From contig JAHHHK010000005.1 in the NCBI GenBank assembly GCA_019359395.1, forward strand, positions 62,001 through 126,000: DNA of 64,000 nt, read 5' to 3'. This stretch comes from Komarekiella atlantica HA4396-MV6 (lineage in GTDB: Bacteria > Cyanobacteriota > Cyanobacteriia > Cyanobacteriales > Nostocaceae). The translations under genes were made by a program, and so were the position numbers. Below the pieces are notes generated by a model. The model searched no databases. It saw only the letters and a list, made by a program, of their open reading frames with translations, and was not told the origin of the DNA. Of this stretch, positions 38,005-45,562 are shown one piece after another. Positions within the stretch are counted from its first letter, which is position 1. Each line of letters starts with the position of its first letter.

Positions 38005-38471
38005 TAGCATATAAGGATGGTGAGGTACTTAAAGGTTATCTGTTAGTATCTCTTCTTTCTTCCTCTGCGTTCTTTGTCTTGAAAAGTTGAGCCACTGCGT
38101 TGGACGGGTTTCCCGGCTTGTAGCAAGTGGCGTTCCTAGATCGGGCTAACCTTTCCTATCCTGACGGAGCTACGGTGTACACACAAATGCGTAGGCGTAG
38201 CCAGCCATAGGCATCGCTGAAATAACAAATGAGTTCGCCGAAATAGCAAATGAGTTCGCCGAAATAGCAAATGAGTTCGCCGAAATAGCAAATGAGTTCG
38301 CCGAAATAGCAAATGCGTTCTCCGAAATAGCAAATGAGTTCGCCGAAATAGCAAATGCGTTCTCCGAAATAGCAAATGCGTTCTCCGAAATAGCAAATGC
38401 GTTCTCCGAAATAGCAAATGCGTTCGCCGAAATAGTAAATGCGTAGGCGTAGCCAGCCGTAGGCATCGCCG
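38005..38471. other. Gap with 21-bp tandem array
   Basis: After the HEAT gene there are repeat remnants (GGACGGGTTTCCCGGCTTG and others to about 38180), then a 33-base direct repeat, the 21-bp array, and a second copy of the direct repeat which abuts the antitoxin-like gene. Minus-strand frames of 98 and 169 codons across the array are translations of the repeat and are not accepted. Confidence 0.6.
38219..38443. repeat. 21-bp tandem array with flanking direct repeats
   Basis: Ten full units plus a partial of GAAATAGCAAATGAGTTCGC plus C, with two variants: GAGTTCGCC (mostly left) and GCGTTCTCC (mostly right). The array is bounded by two copies of AAATGCGTAGGCGTAGCCAG extended to CC(A/G)TAGGCATCGC, at about 38185-38217 and 38436-38469. 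The first and last units merge into these copies. Confidence 0.9.
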
Positions 38472-38669
38472 TTGCGTTCTGAGTATGACTTTGCTCAAAT
38501 GGAGGCAGGCATCAGAGGCAAGTATGTTAAGCGGGAAGAACTCGAAGATGAAATTCGATGGGATAAAGCATTTGCAGGTTCTAAGGATACCCTTGCTAAA
38601 CTCGCAGCCGAAGCAATGGCTGAGTATTATGCAGGAAAAACCCAAGAGTTAGACCCAGAAACATTGTGA
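38472..38669 (+). CDS. Antitoxin-like small protein
   Basis: A 65-residue protein starting at TTG (LRSEYDF), directly against the repeat flank; an in-frame stop at 38460 prevents a longer form. The N-terminus RSEYDFAQ with RGKY resembles the C-terminal part of the HicB-like protein at 13336-13803. The C-terminus (LAKLAAEAMAEYYAGKTQEL) resembles antitoxins paired with RelE-type toxins. A toxin start overlaps its stop codon but is broken (38666-38707). It may be a remnant that is still translated. Confidence 0.55.
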   Translation: MRSEYDFAQMEAGIRGKYVKREELEDEIRWDKAFAGSKDTLAKLAAEAMAEYYAGKTQELDPETL

Positions 38670-38707
38670 AGTCAAGCACAACCGCCCAATTTCGTACTCA
38701 ACTGTAA
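38666..38707 (+). pseudogene. Truncated RelE-like toxin gene
   Basis: A GTG at 38666 overlaps the antitoxin TGA by four bases, the usual toxin-antitoxin coupling. It reads MKSSTTAQFRTQL and then stops. That start is characteristic of RelE-family toxins of cyanobacteria, which normally run on for about 80 more residues. The rest is missing. A different frame continues to a stop at 38784-38786 (ending ITAIFRDIYQQILGKAEN), possibly from another lost gene. Confidence 0.5.
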
Positions 38708-38840
38708 CCACGTAGAAAAAATTAGCAAGATTACAGCCATTTTCCGCGATATTTACCAACAAATCCTGGGAAAAGCGGAAAATTGACGATGAAGTCAGTA
38801 AAACCTGATTTATATTTATATAAATTTGACAAAATGACTT

Positions 38841-38882
38841 GTAACAAACTTGACTAAATTACAAATTAAAAACCGTTAACTT
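38841..38882 (+). promoter_or_regulatory. Near-consensus NtcA promoter of ntcB
   Basis: GTAACAAACTTGAC (38841-38854) is GTA-N8-GAC, one base from GTA-N8-TAC, followed at exactly 22 bases by TAACTT (38877-38882), the same -10 hexamer as in the nirA promoter. The ntcB ATG lies 36 bases further on. ntcB is known to need NtcA in Anabaena. Confidence 0.6.
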
Positions 38883-38918
38883 AATGAAAGCCATAAATGT
38901 AATTCAGGCTACATAAAA

Positions 38919-39866
38919 ATGCGACTAGAGCAGTTGCAAGCTTTTCTGGCGATCGCCCAAACCGGCAGCTTTCAACAAGCAGCGCGGCAATGTAGTGTCA
39001 CCCAATCGACAATCAGTCGCCAAATCCAGGCATTGGAAGCAGATTTGGGGTTAGAACTGTTTCACAGAACAAGTCACGCCAAGTTGACACTAGCAGGTGA
39101 ACGATTGCTACCCCGCGTCCGCAAAATTTGCCAAGAGTGGCAAACAGCCACAGACGAGTTAGCAGATTTAATCGCAGGAAAACAGCCAGAACTCTGCATT
39201 GCAGCGATTCACTCAATGTGTGCCGCTTATCTACCACCAGTGTTGCAAAAATTTTGTCATGATTATCCAGATGTACAATTGCGGGTGACTTCATTAGGAA
39301 GCGATCGCGCCCTCAAAGTCCTCAAAGATGGATTAGTAGATCTAGCAATTGTAATGAATAATCGGTTTTTAACCACTGGCAGAGAAATGGTGGTAGAAGT
39401 ACTTTATGATGAACCTATAGAAGTCCTAACCGCAGCCAATCATCCCCTAGCCAAATATGAATGTATCCCTTGGTCGGAGCTAATTCTTTATCCCCAAGTG
39501 GTTTTTAAAGATGGTTATGGGATGCAACGTCTAATACAAGATAGATTTGAGCGACTGGAAGCGAAACTTCAGGCGGCTTTAGAGGTAAACACCTTAGACG
39601 CCTTCCGGGGAGTAGTGCGCCAAGGAGAACTGATAGCTTTGCTACCTCAGTCAGCACTAATCGAAGCACGTTGCGACCCTACCCTTGCAGTCAGACCCCT
39701 AGCTAGTAATAGTACGGGTACTTTACCTGATAGTTCGAGTTTGACTCGTCGGGTAGTGATGGTAACAACTCAAGACCGCCTGCAAATTCCCCCCATCAAG
39801 CACTTTTGGCAACTGGTACGAGAAAATATCCCACTACAACTTAACCAGCAGCGATCGGCTTCATAA
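38919..39866 (+). CDS. ntcB: LysR-type nitrogen regulator NtcB
   Basis: A 315-residue LysR-family activator. The winged helix-turn-helix is at about 1-60 (LEQLQAFLAIAQTGSFQQAA, then SRQIQALEADLGLELFHRT). The effector-binding domain covers 88-310. Its position next to nirA, together with cnaT, identifies it as NtcB, which senses nitrite or nitrate status and boosts the nir operon in concert with NtcA. The predicted NtcA-type promoter upstream agrees with this. Confidence 0.92.
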   Translation: MRLEQLQAFLAIAQTGSFQQAARQCSVTQSTISRQIQALEADLGLELFHRTSHAKLTLAGERLLPRVRKICQEWQTATDELADLIAGKQPELCIAAIHSMCAAYLPPVLQKFCHDYPDVQLRVTSLGSDRALKVLKDGLVDLAIVMNNRFLTTGREMVVEVLYDEPIEVLTAANHPLAKYECIPWSELILYPQVVFKDGYGMQRLIQDRFERLEAKLQAALEVNTLDAFRGVVRQGELIALLPQSALIEARCDPTLAVRPLASNSTGTLPDSSSLTRRVVMVTTQDRLQIPPIKHFWQLVRENIPLQLNQQRSAS

Positions 39867-39946
39867 GTGTCAAGAGTCCAAAGTCCACAGTCTATATAAA
39901 ATCAGTTAATTGACCCTTGACTCTTGACCATTGACCCTTGACTAAT

Positions 39947-41047
39947 ATGAGCAATGAATTTAGAAAACTTCTGCAAAAAGTAGGCAGTGGAAACCACACA
40001 GGCGAGAATTTAACTCGTGCTGAAGCCGCCACTGCGATAAAAATGATGCTGCTAGGTGAAGCAACACCAGCCCAAATTGGAGCATTTTTGATTGCCCATC
40101 GGATTAAGCGTCCTACTGGGGAAGAGTTAGCGGGTATGTTGGATGCTTATGACGAACTAGGGCCAAAACTGCAACAAATCACTTCTGCACGTCCGGCGAT
40201 AGTTTTGGGTCTACCTTATGATGGCAGAATGCGTACTGCACCCATTGCCCCAATAACGGCTTTAATTTTAGCTGCGTCTGGGCAACCAGTGGTAATGCAT
40301 GGTGGCGATCGCCTGCCCACAAAGTATGGATTGCCCTTGATAGATATTTGGCAGGGTTTAGGCATCGATTGGACTACCTTACCACTAACAAAAACCCAAC
40401 AGGTGTTTGAGCAAACGGGTATTGGCTTTGTTTATACATCGCAGCATTTTCCCTTAACTAACAGTATTTGGGAATACCGTGACCAACTCGGCAAGCGTCC
40501 GCCTTTGGCGACAATGGAGTTAATTTGGTGTCCTTATGCTGGGGATGCTCATATAATTGCGGGGTTTGTTCACCCTCCCACGGAAGCGATGTTTCAGGTA
40601 GCTTTAGGACTGCGGGGTGTAACTAAATTTACATTGGTGAAGGGATTGGAAGGTAGTTGCGACTTACCGCGCGATCGCACTGCGATTATTGGTTTATCTT
40701 CATCGGTATCCCAGGAATTAGAACGATTGCACCTCGTACCGCGTGAATATGGTTTTACTACCAAGAACGTACCTCTTAGTACTAACGAAGAACTTGTAGC
40801 GGATATGCAGCAGGTTTTGGTTGGTAATCCAGGCGAACTGATGCAGACAGCTTTGTGGAATGGCGGGTTTTATCTATGGCGCAGTGGTGTTTGTCCAGAT
40901 ATGCGATCGGGTATAGCCAAAGCGGCAGAATTATTAACTAGTGGCGCAGTAGCTAGTAAACTCCAAGAACTCAGTCAAGCAGTAAATTTAGTAGATCAAA
41001 GCATTCTCCCAAAAAAAGCAATCGTCACTCAGATTTTTAGTTTATGA
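39947..41047 (+). CDS. cnaT: Anthranilate phosphoribosyltransferase-like protein CnaT
   Basis: A protein of about 366 residues of the glycosyltransferase family 3 / TrpD fold: LTRAEAATAIKMMLLGEATP at the N-terminus, LGLPYDGRMRTAPIAPITAL, MHGGDRLPTKYGLPL, and FTLVKGLEGSCDLPRDRT. It lacks a good match to the TrpD GTGGD motif (here LPYDGRMRT), so it is not a standard tryptophan enzyme. In Anabaena PCC 7120, CnaT is needed for nir operon expression; its reaction is unknown. The ATG at 39947 is preferred over the TTG at 39938. It lies 80 bases after ntcB. Confidence 0.9.
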   Translation: MSNEFRKLLQKVGSGNHTGENLTRAEAATAIKMMLLGEATPAQIGAFLIAHRIKRPTGEELAGMLDAYDELGPKLQQITSARPAIVLGLPYDGRMRTAPIAPITALILAASGQPVVMHGGDRLPTKYGLPLIDIWQGLGIDWTTLPLTKTQQVFEQTGIGFVYTSQHFPLTNSIWEYRDQLGKRPPLATMELIWCPYAGDAHIIAGFVHPPTEAMFQVALGLRGVTKFTLVKGLEGSCDLPRDRTAIIGLSSSVSQELERLHLVPREYGFTTKNVPLSTNEELVADMQQVLVGNPGELMQTALWNGGFYLWRSGVCPDMRSGIAKAAELLTSGAVASKLQELSQAVNLVDQSILPKKAIVTQIFSL

Positions 41048-41595
41048 TCCTTTAGGATTTTAGTTTAGTTTAATCCAATGCCGTGTATGCGATCGCTTCC
41101 TCTTAGTCGTGGCTTTTGTATCTTGTGACAGACTTACTATATCCGCCCCTTTTAAAGACAAAACTTGTCTAATTATGTCTCTAAATTTTGTCCGCAACAT
41201 ATACTGCCTTCCCAAACTCTACAGATAGGCATTGTTATGAATCTTGAGGATGCGTTAGCGAGATATTTCGACATGATTGTTGCGGATTTTGACCTGTATT
41301 TTCTACTAGCGGGCATAATCGCAAAGCCTGGTTTTAATTATTAAAGTATCCTCAATAAAATCTAATTAGATTAATTAATAATGATTTTCCAATAGCAACA
41401 CTGGTATGTAATAGTAGTTTGAATATTGAAAATTTGGACAGGACATAATTAGTCAGTTTACGTCGAATAAATCAATTTTATCGTGTTGTAAATTGCAATT
41501 TAGTAGCTAATAATTGCAAGTGTAAGGTTAAGTAATCAAAGCTTAATCTCACGCAAATACTACTGTTTCATTCCAATTAAATTGAGGTAAAAACA
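41048..41595. other. Gap before the peptide cluster
   Basis: A 548-base AT-rich region containing the promoter of the peptide operon. I saw no NtcA site of the GTA-N8-TAC form. A 35-codon frame at 41237-41344 has no ribosome site and is not accepted. GAGG at 41585-41588 serves the first precursor gene. Confidence 0.5.
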
Positions 41596-41820
41596 ATGGA
41601 AAATATCAAGTTGTCTGGATTGAATCCTGCTGGTTCCGAACTATTTATGGATTCTGAAAGCTTTCTACAAGACCTATCTGATACAGACGCGATGGCTTTG
41701 CAGGGAGGAGAAGGTCGCGACATACATGGGTTGCTTCAGTTTGGTTTAGGGGTGTATGCAATCCAGAATGTTGTATCTCTAGTGAAATCAATTAGTGCCG
41801 TTCAGACCGGTAGGAAATAG
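41596..41820 (+). CDS. Candidate RiPP precursor peptide 1
   Basis: A 74-residue peptide with a leader-core layout. The leader has DSESFLQDLSDTDAMALQGG; Gly37-Gly38 is a typical double-glycine cleavage site. The 36-residue core begins EGRDIHG and is mainly hydrophobic (LLQFGLGVYAIQNVVSLVK, then SISAVQTGRK). It has three Ser and one Thr but no Cys. The last 29 residues align without gaps to the next peptide. It is followed in the same direction by a kinase and a HopA1-family gene. It could instead be an unmodified bacteriocin-like peptide. Confidence 0.75.
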   Translation: MENIKLSGLNPAGSELFMDSESFLQDLSDTDAMALQGGEGRDIHGLLQFGLGVYAIQNVVSLVKSISAVQTGRK

Positions 41821-42237
41821 TCTACAGCGATTTTCCCTTGAGTAGACTACAAAAAAACCTAACGCCCTACCCCTGACCCTAATTCCCACTCTGTGGGGGC
41901 TTCGAGTTCCCTAGTAGAGAAGGGGAAAATTTAAAGCCTCTCTCAGTGTCTCTTAGTGTAAGAGCGAAAAGTCTGTAGCTTGCTTTCCTACAGAACGCTA
42001 CGCGAACCCGCAGGGTGCATTGGCTTCCAGCGAACAGAACTTTTCAATACAGAGAGGTCTGCGTGTGGTCTATTCATTTTAAAAATGCTGTATATCTCGC
42101 TATTGAATAGGATTCAGCAATCAAAAACTGAATCCTACTCAAATCAACTAAGAGCAGGATCAAGAAATTAAGGGCTTAATCCTGCTCAGACTAACTAGCA
42201 TACCAATAATATCAATAATTATTTGAGAGTAAAAGAG
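41821..42237. other. Gap between precursor genes
   Basis: 417 bases holding repeat fragments (a GGGGCTTCGAGTTCCC block near 41897 and TTCCTACAGAACGCTACGCG near 41983-42002) and then an AT-rich leader. A 63-codon frame at 41980-42171 is a translation of the repeat. Near 42110-42185 the motif GGATTCAGCAATC / AATCCTACTC / AATCCTGCTCAGAC repeats and could form a weak hairpin. Confidence 0.5.
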
Positions 42238-42492
42238 ATGAATAGAATCTCAACTGCTAATCTGGGCTCTATTTATTCTGGATCATTTTATGATTCTGAA
42301 AGGCTTTTGCAAAACTTATCTGATATAGATTCCATCTTAATCCATGGCGGGAAAAGTGATGTACCTTCTGAGAATATTGAGAATATGAAGTTTGGCATCA
42401 AGGTTTTAGAGTATGCGTTAGTAGGATTTGCAATTCATAACATTACCTCATTAGTCAAGCTATTTCTTACTCCTTCTAAAAGTAGATTTTAG
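42238..42492 (+). CDS. Candidate RiPP precursor peptide 2
   Basis: An 84-residue peptide using the ATG at 42238 (an in-frame TTG at 42223 is less likely). With this start the leader has exactly the spacing of peptide 1: DSE at 20-21 region, LSD at 27-29, Gly37-Gly38 (LLQNLSDIDSILIHGG). The core is 46 residues, beginning KSDVPSENIENMKFG and ending in VLEYALVGFAIHNITSLVK and FLTPSKSRF. It has no Cys. The conserved core segment is A-I-x-N-x-x-S-L-V-K. It ends 47 bases before the kinase gene. Confidence 0.75.
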   Translation: MNRISTANLGSIYSGSFYDSERLLQNLSDIDSILIHGGKSDVPSENIENMKFGIKVLEYALVGFAIHNITSLVKLFLTPSKSRF

Positions 42493-42539
42493 CGGGATTT
42501 TATTTTGCTAATGATTAAAGCTTAAATGAGGTTTCAAAT

Positions 42540-43724
42540 ATGTCTTTTTTATTAAGCAATAAAAATGTTTTTGAGTATTTGATTAACAAAGGTATCTGTA
42601 CTGAACAAAATCAGTACCCAAGCAAGATTGAATTAAAACCTGCTAAAAACTTTAACCTCTTACTCACCCTGCCAGAAGGTCGTCAACTTTTAGTTAAGCA
42701 AGAGCCTCGTAACCGTGAAGGAAAAACGGCTAGCGAATTTTTAAGAGAGTGGCAATTTCAAAAAATGTTACGTAGTTTTCCAGATTTTAGCTACATTCTT
42801 TCTTCCTTTTCGCAAGCAATTTATTTTGATGCTGAGAATTCAATCATCGTTTTTAATTATTTCAAAGACTATCGTGATTTGGCAGATTTCTATAGTAGAG
42901 AACAGATCTTTCCTACCACTATTGTCACTGCAATCAGTGCAACAGTTGCCTTAATTCATCGCCTCACTTTAGACCGTCGAGATTATCAAGAAATTTTTGA
43001 ATCTAGTACAGGAGTCTTTAATAATCAAGCTTTTGAGATGATTCACAGTTTAAAACGGTTGACCCCAGAAATTTTTGGCAACTATCCTGCCGATGCTCTA
43101 AAATTCTTTGTGCTTTATCAACGCTACTCTAGCCTGGAACAGGCGATCGCAGAGTTGAGAAATGCTATTGAACCCTGTTGTCTGATTCATAATGATCTTA
43201 AGCTGAATAATATCCTACTAGCCAATAATTGGGAGAAAACAGTTTCTCAAACATTGCTGCCAGCTAACAGTATTATTCGCCTGATTGATTGGGAAAAATC
43301 AAATTGGGGAGATCCAGCTAGCGATTTAGGAACACTCATCGCTAGCTACCTGCAAATCTGGTTGTATGGCTTGATTACTAGTAAAACAATTGCTATAGAA
43401 GAGTCTTTACACCTAGCTACAACTCCCCTAGAACTACTTCAGCCTTCGATCATTACTCTGGTAGAGGCTTATTTAAGTAACTTTCCAGAAATTTTGGAGC
43501 GCCGTCCTGATTTTTTGCTGCGAGTTGTGCAATTTTCCGGTCTAGCCTTGGTTGAAGCAATTCTGGCAACGCTTCAGCATCAAAAAACCTTTGGCAATTT
43601 GGAGATCTGTATGCTCCAGGTTGCCAAGACTTTGTTGTGTCGTCCAGAACAATCAATTCAAACTGTGTTCGGCATTTCAGTTTTTGAACTAACTCACCAT
43701 AAAGCTTTGCGCTTGTTTAAGTAA
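42540..43724 (+). CDS. APH-fold kinase of the peptide cluster
   Basis: A 394-residue protein of the aminoglycoside-phosphotransferase/choline-kinase fold. The N-lobe contains NLLLTLPEGRQLLVKQEPRN with the likely ATP-binding Lys. The catalytic loop is LIHNDLKLNNILLAN (H-x-D-x4-N) and the metal-binding segment is LIDWEKSNWGDPASDLG. In class V lanthipeptide pathways a kinase of this fold acts with a HopA1-family protein, probably phosphorylating Ser/Thr of the precursor. The gene order here is the same, so that role is likely. It is 22 bases upstream of the HopA1-type gene. Confidence 0.85.
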   Translation: MSFLLSNKNVFEYLINKGICTEQNQYPSKIELKPAKNFNLLLTLPEGRQLLVKQEPRNREGKTASEFLREWQFQKMLRSFPDFSYILSSFSQAIYFDAENSIIVFNYFKDYRDLADFYSREQIFPTTIVTAISATVALIHRLTLDRRDYQEIFESSTGVFNNQAFEMIHSLKRLTPEIFGNYPADALKFFVLYQRYSSLEQAIAELRNAIEPCCLIHNDLKLNNILLANNWEKTVSQTLLPANSIIRLIDWEKSNWGDPASDLGTLIASYLQIWLYGLITSKTIAIEESLHLATTPLELLQPSIITLVEAYLSNFPEILERRPDFLLRVVQFSGLALVEAILATLQHQKTFGNLEICMLQVAKTLLCRPEQSIQTVFGISVFELTHHKALRLFK

Positions 43725-43746
43725 TTGTAGTTACAGGTAACAAATT

Positions 43747-44874
43747 ATGCAATTGCTAAATTCGCTTGTATTGCGAACGTCAGATACATCGAGTAAACAA
43801 TTACTAACGACTTTAGAAGATATAGCCAGTAAAGTTGAGATTCAATCTAACTTTTGTATTCGCCATCCAGATTACAAACCTTTAAAACTTCCAGATGAGG
43901 TAGTACTCCGTTTTCAGCAATTACCCTTAAACGTTCAGCACAAGTTTCTTAATTCACAATTGTGCCATTTTCTCTACGGGATCTACTATAACGGTGCTGC
44001 CCGAACTTTTCTTGCTCTAGATGCAGAGCCAATGGATTCAACAATGTCTCAGAATCTAGAGAACAATACTTTCCTGGGAGTAGATGTGGAGTTTTATGAG
44101 CGATTACACTTATCCAATAAAGGTAAAGGCTATTTTGACCCAGATTGGCAAGTGCTAAAGGAAGAGAGCAATGATATTCTGGCAGTGAAAAAGGACGATT
44201 TGACTGTGTATATAGAGCGCGATCGCTATCTCCAAGGCACAGAGCAATATGCGATCGCTGGCGACCTGGTTGCTATTAGGATGCCTCCTAATCTGGTGCA
44301 AAACGGTTTTTACATGGCAGTTGGCAATGCAGGAGCGTTAAGTCGTGCTGATACAGTCATCGATTCGCCCCTTGTGCGCGTCTACTTTAATTTAAGTCCT
44401 GAAGGTGCAGTTGCAATTATGGGCAACCTAACACACCAACTAAATACCATATTCATTCCCTTCACTTTTAAAGCACTATATAATCCTTCAGACTATGAGC
44501 GCTACGATACGGCAGTGCTTTACTTTGAAAAAAGCAACTATGCAGTTATTCAACAAGTATTACAATCTCTCTATGCTAAATATAAATCGTATTTCAGCAA
44601 TGAAGTGCCATTGTTCACAAAATTGCTCGCACCAGGACTTGCTTTGGCTGAAGAACCAGATAATAAATTTAATCAAAAAGAAAGTTTTGGTTTAAACCGT
44701 TGTCAAATTATTACCAATAGTTTGCTCGAAGCTTGGCAACAAGGAGACGAATCAAAAGAAAATCGGATGGCTTTGATTCTCAAACACTTCGACTTACAAG
44801 GCATTGAATTGCAACATCCTTACCTCAATTTCAACTCTAAAAATATTTATACACCATTAGAGTTAGAAATTTAG
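43747..44874 (+). CDS. HopA1-family protein of the peptide cluster
   Basis: A 375-residue protein matching the HopA1 (type III effector-like) family found in cyanobacterial and actinobacterial peptide clusters. Recognisable segments: FLYGIYYNGAARTFLALDAE, FYERLHLSNKGKGYFDPDW, GDLVAIRMPPNLVQNGFYMA, VRVYFNLSPEGAVAIMGNLT, FKALYNPSDYERYDTAVLYF, and TKLLAPGLALAEEP. In class V lanthipeptides the HopA1-type partner is thought to be the lyase that removes phosphate to give dehydroamino acids. The catalytic residues are not known to me. It is the last gene of the tight string. Confidence 0.85.
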   Translation: MQLLNSLVLRTSDTSSKQLLTTLEDIASKVEIQSNFCIRHPDYKPLKLPDEVVLRFQQLPLNVQHKFLNSQLCHFLYGIYYNGAARTFLALDAEPMDSTMSQNLENNTFLGVDVEFYERLHLSNKGKGYFDPDWQVLKEESNDILAVKKDDLTVYIERDRYLQGTEQYAIAGDLVAIRMPPNLVQNGFYMAVGNAGALSRADTVIDSPLVRVYFNLSPEGAVAIMGNLTHQLNTIFIPFTFKALYNPSDYERYDTAVLYFEKSNYAVIQQVLQSLYAKYKSYFSNEVPLFTKLLAPGLALAEEPDNKFNQKESFGLNRCQIITNSLLEAWQQGDESKENRMALILKHFDLQGIELQHPYLNFNSKNIYTPLELEI

Positions 44875-45562
44875 AACTTACGCATTGACAAGAAAGTCAA
44901 TATCTTTGACCAATGAAGGCGATTTTCTATACCCCAATGAGCGTAAAATCCGTAGCGGAGTGTACCCCCACGTGGTACACTCCACTTCTCTGCGAGAGGC
45001 TCTGCTAACGTTACGTATCCTGTGGGAAAGCTGCAAGAACAGAATGACAATAAATTTCATCAACTTTTAAAACATCCTCTAAGGCTAAAATTAGCCTGTT
45101 TTGAACTAACTAATAGGTTAAAACGTATTAAATCGTTTATTTACTCGTGATTCTTCTTTATTAAGTGTTCTTATTCCAAAGTATTTACTTTAGATTGAGA
45201 ACTATTTAAAAGGAAAATTGTCATTTATATATATTTATATATGTAGTACATTAGTTTAATATTATATTCACTATAAATTACCTACTTTTTATATGTGGAA
45301 TATTTTGAACTGCTATCAACAAATAAATCTATATTAAAAGTATTTCCTAAGACAGATTTAAAATAAAATTGGAATAATTTCTTTAATACTATTTACAGAT
45401 GTGTTTGCTAAAAACACTTTAATAACATTAAAACCAATCAAGTAAATAGTCAGAAAGTATTGTTGCTAGATAAATTCATTCAATGGCAAATAGTAAAATA
45501 AATGAATTTTGAATATTTTTAATCAATCACCATTTAATAGCTATCTAAACCTTGTACTGTTT
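44875..45562. other. AT-rich gap with hairpin
   Basis: 688 bases without a supported gene. The left end has a strong hairpin (44957-44983). Beyond about 45060 the sequence is very AT-rich, with no coding pattern. An in-frame TTG at 45509 could extend the next gene upstream, but the residues it adds do not match the family. Confidence 0.55.
44957..44983. repeat. Hairpin after the HopA1-type gene
   Basis: GGAGTGTACC, loop CCCACGT, GGTACACTCC: a perfect 10-bp stem 83 bases after the HopA1-type stop codon. It lacks a T-run. It is followed by CTTCTCTGCGAGAGGCTCTG, a second small stem, and looks like a dispersed Nostoc repeat that could also stabilise or end the operon message. Confidence 0.6.

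Noticed and set aside
38219-38443. Tandem array as a CRISPR
   Set aside because: Units are contiguous with no unique spacers, and no cas genes are in the window.
38136-38645. Two minus-strand frames with HLLFRRT and NAFAISE heptapeptides
   Set aside because: Same cause: 21-bp units open several frames at once. They overlap the repeat flanks and the antitoxin gene.
41237-41344. 35-codon frame (MNLEDALARYFDMIVADFDL...) as a third peptide gene
   Set aside because: No ribosome site and no similarity to the two precursors; left as chance.
41980-42171. 63-codon frame between the precursor genes
   Set aside because: Reads through a GAACGCTACGCG-type dispersed repeat and lacks a double-glycine leader.
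44878-45070. Overlapping frames of about 61 codons on both strands after the HopA1-type gene
   Set aside because: Both arise from the hairpin repeat at 44957-44983; no coding features.
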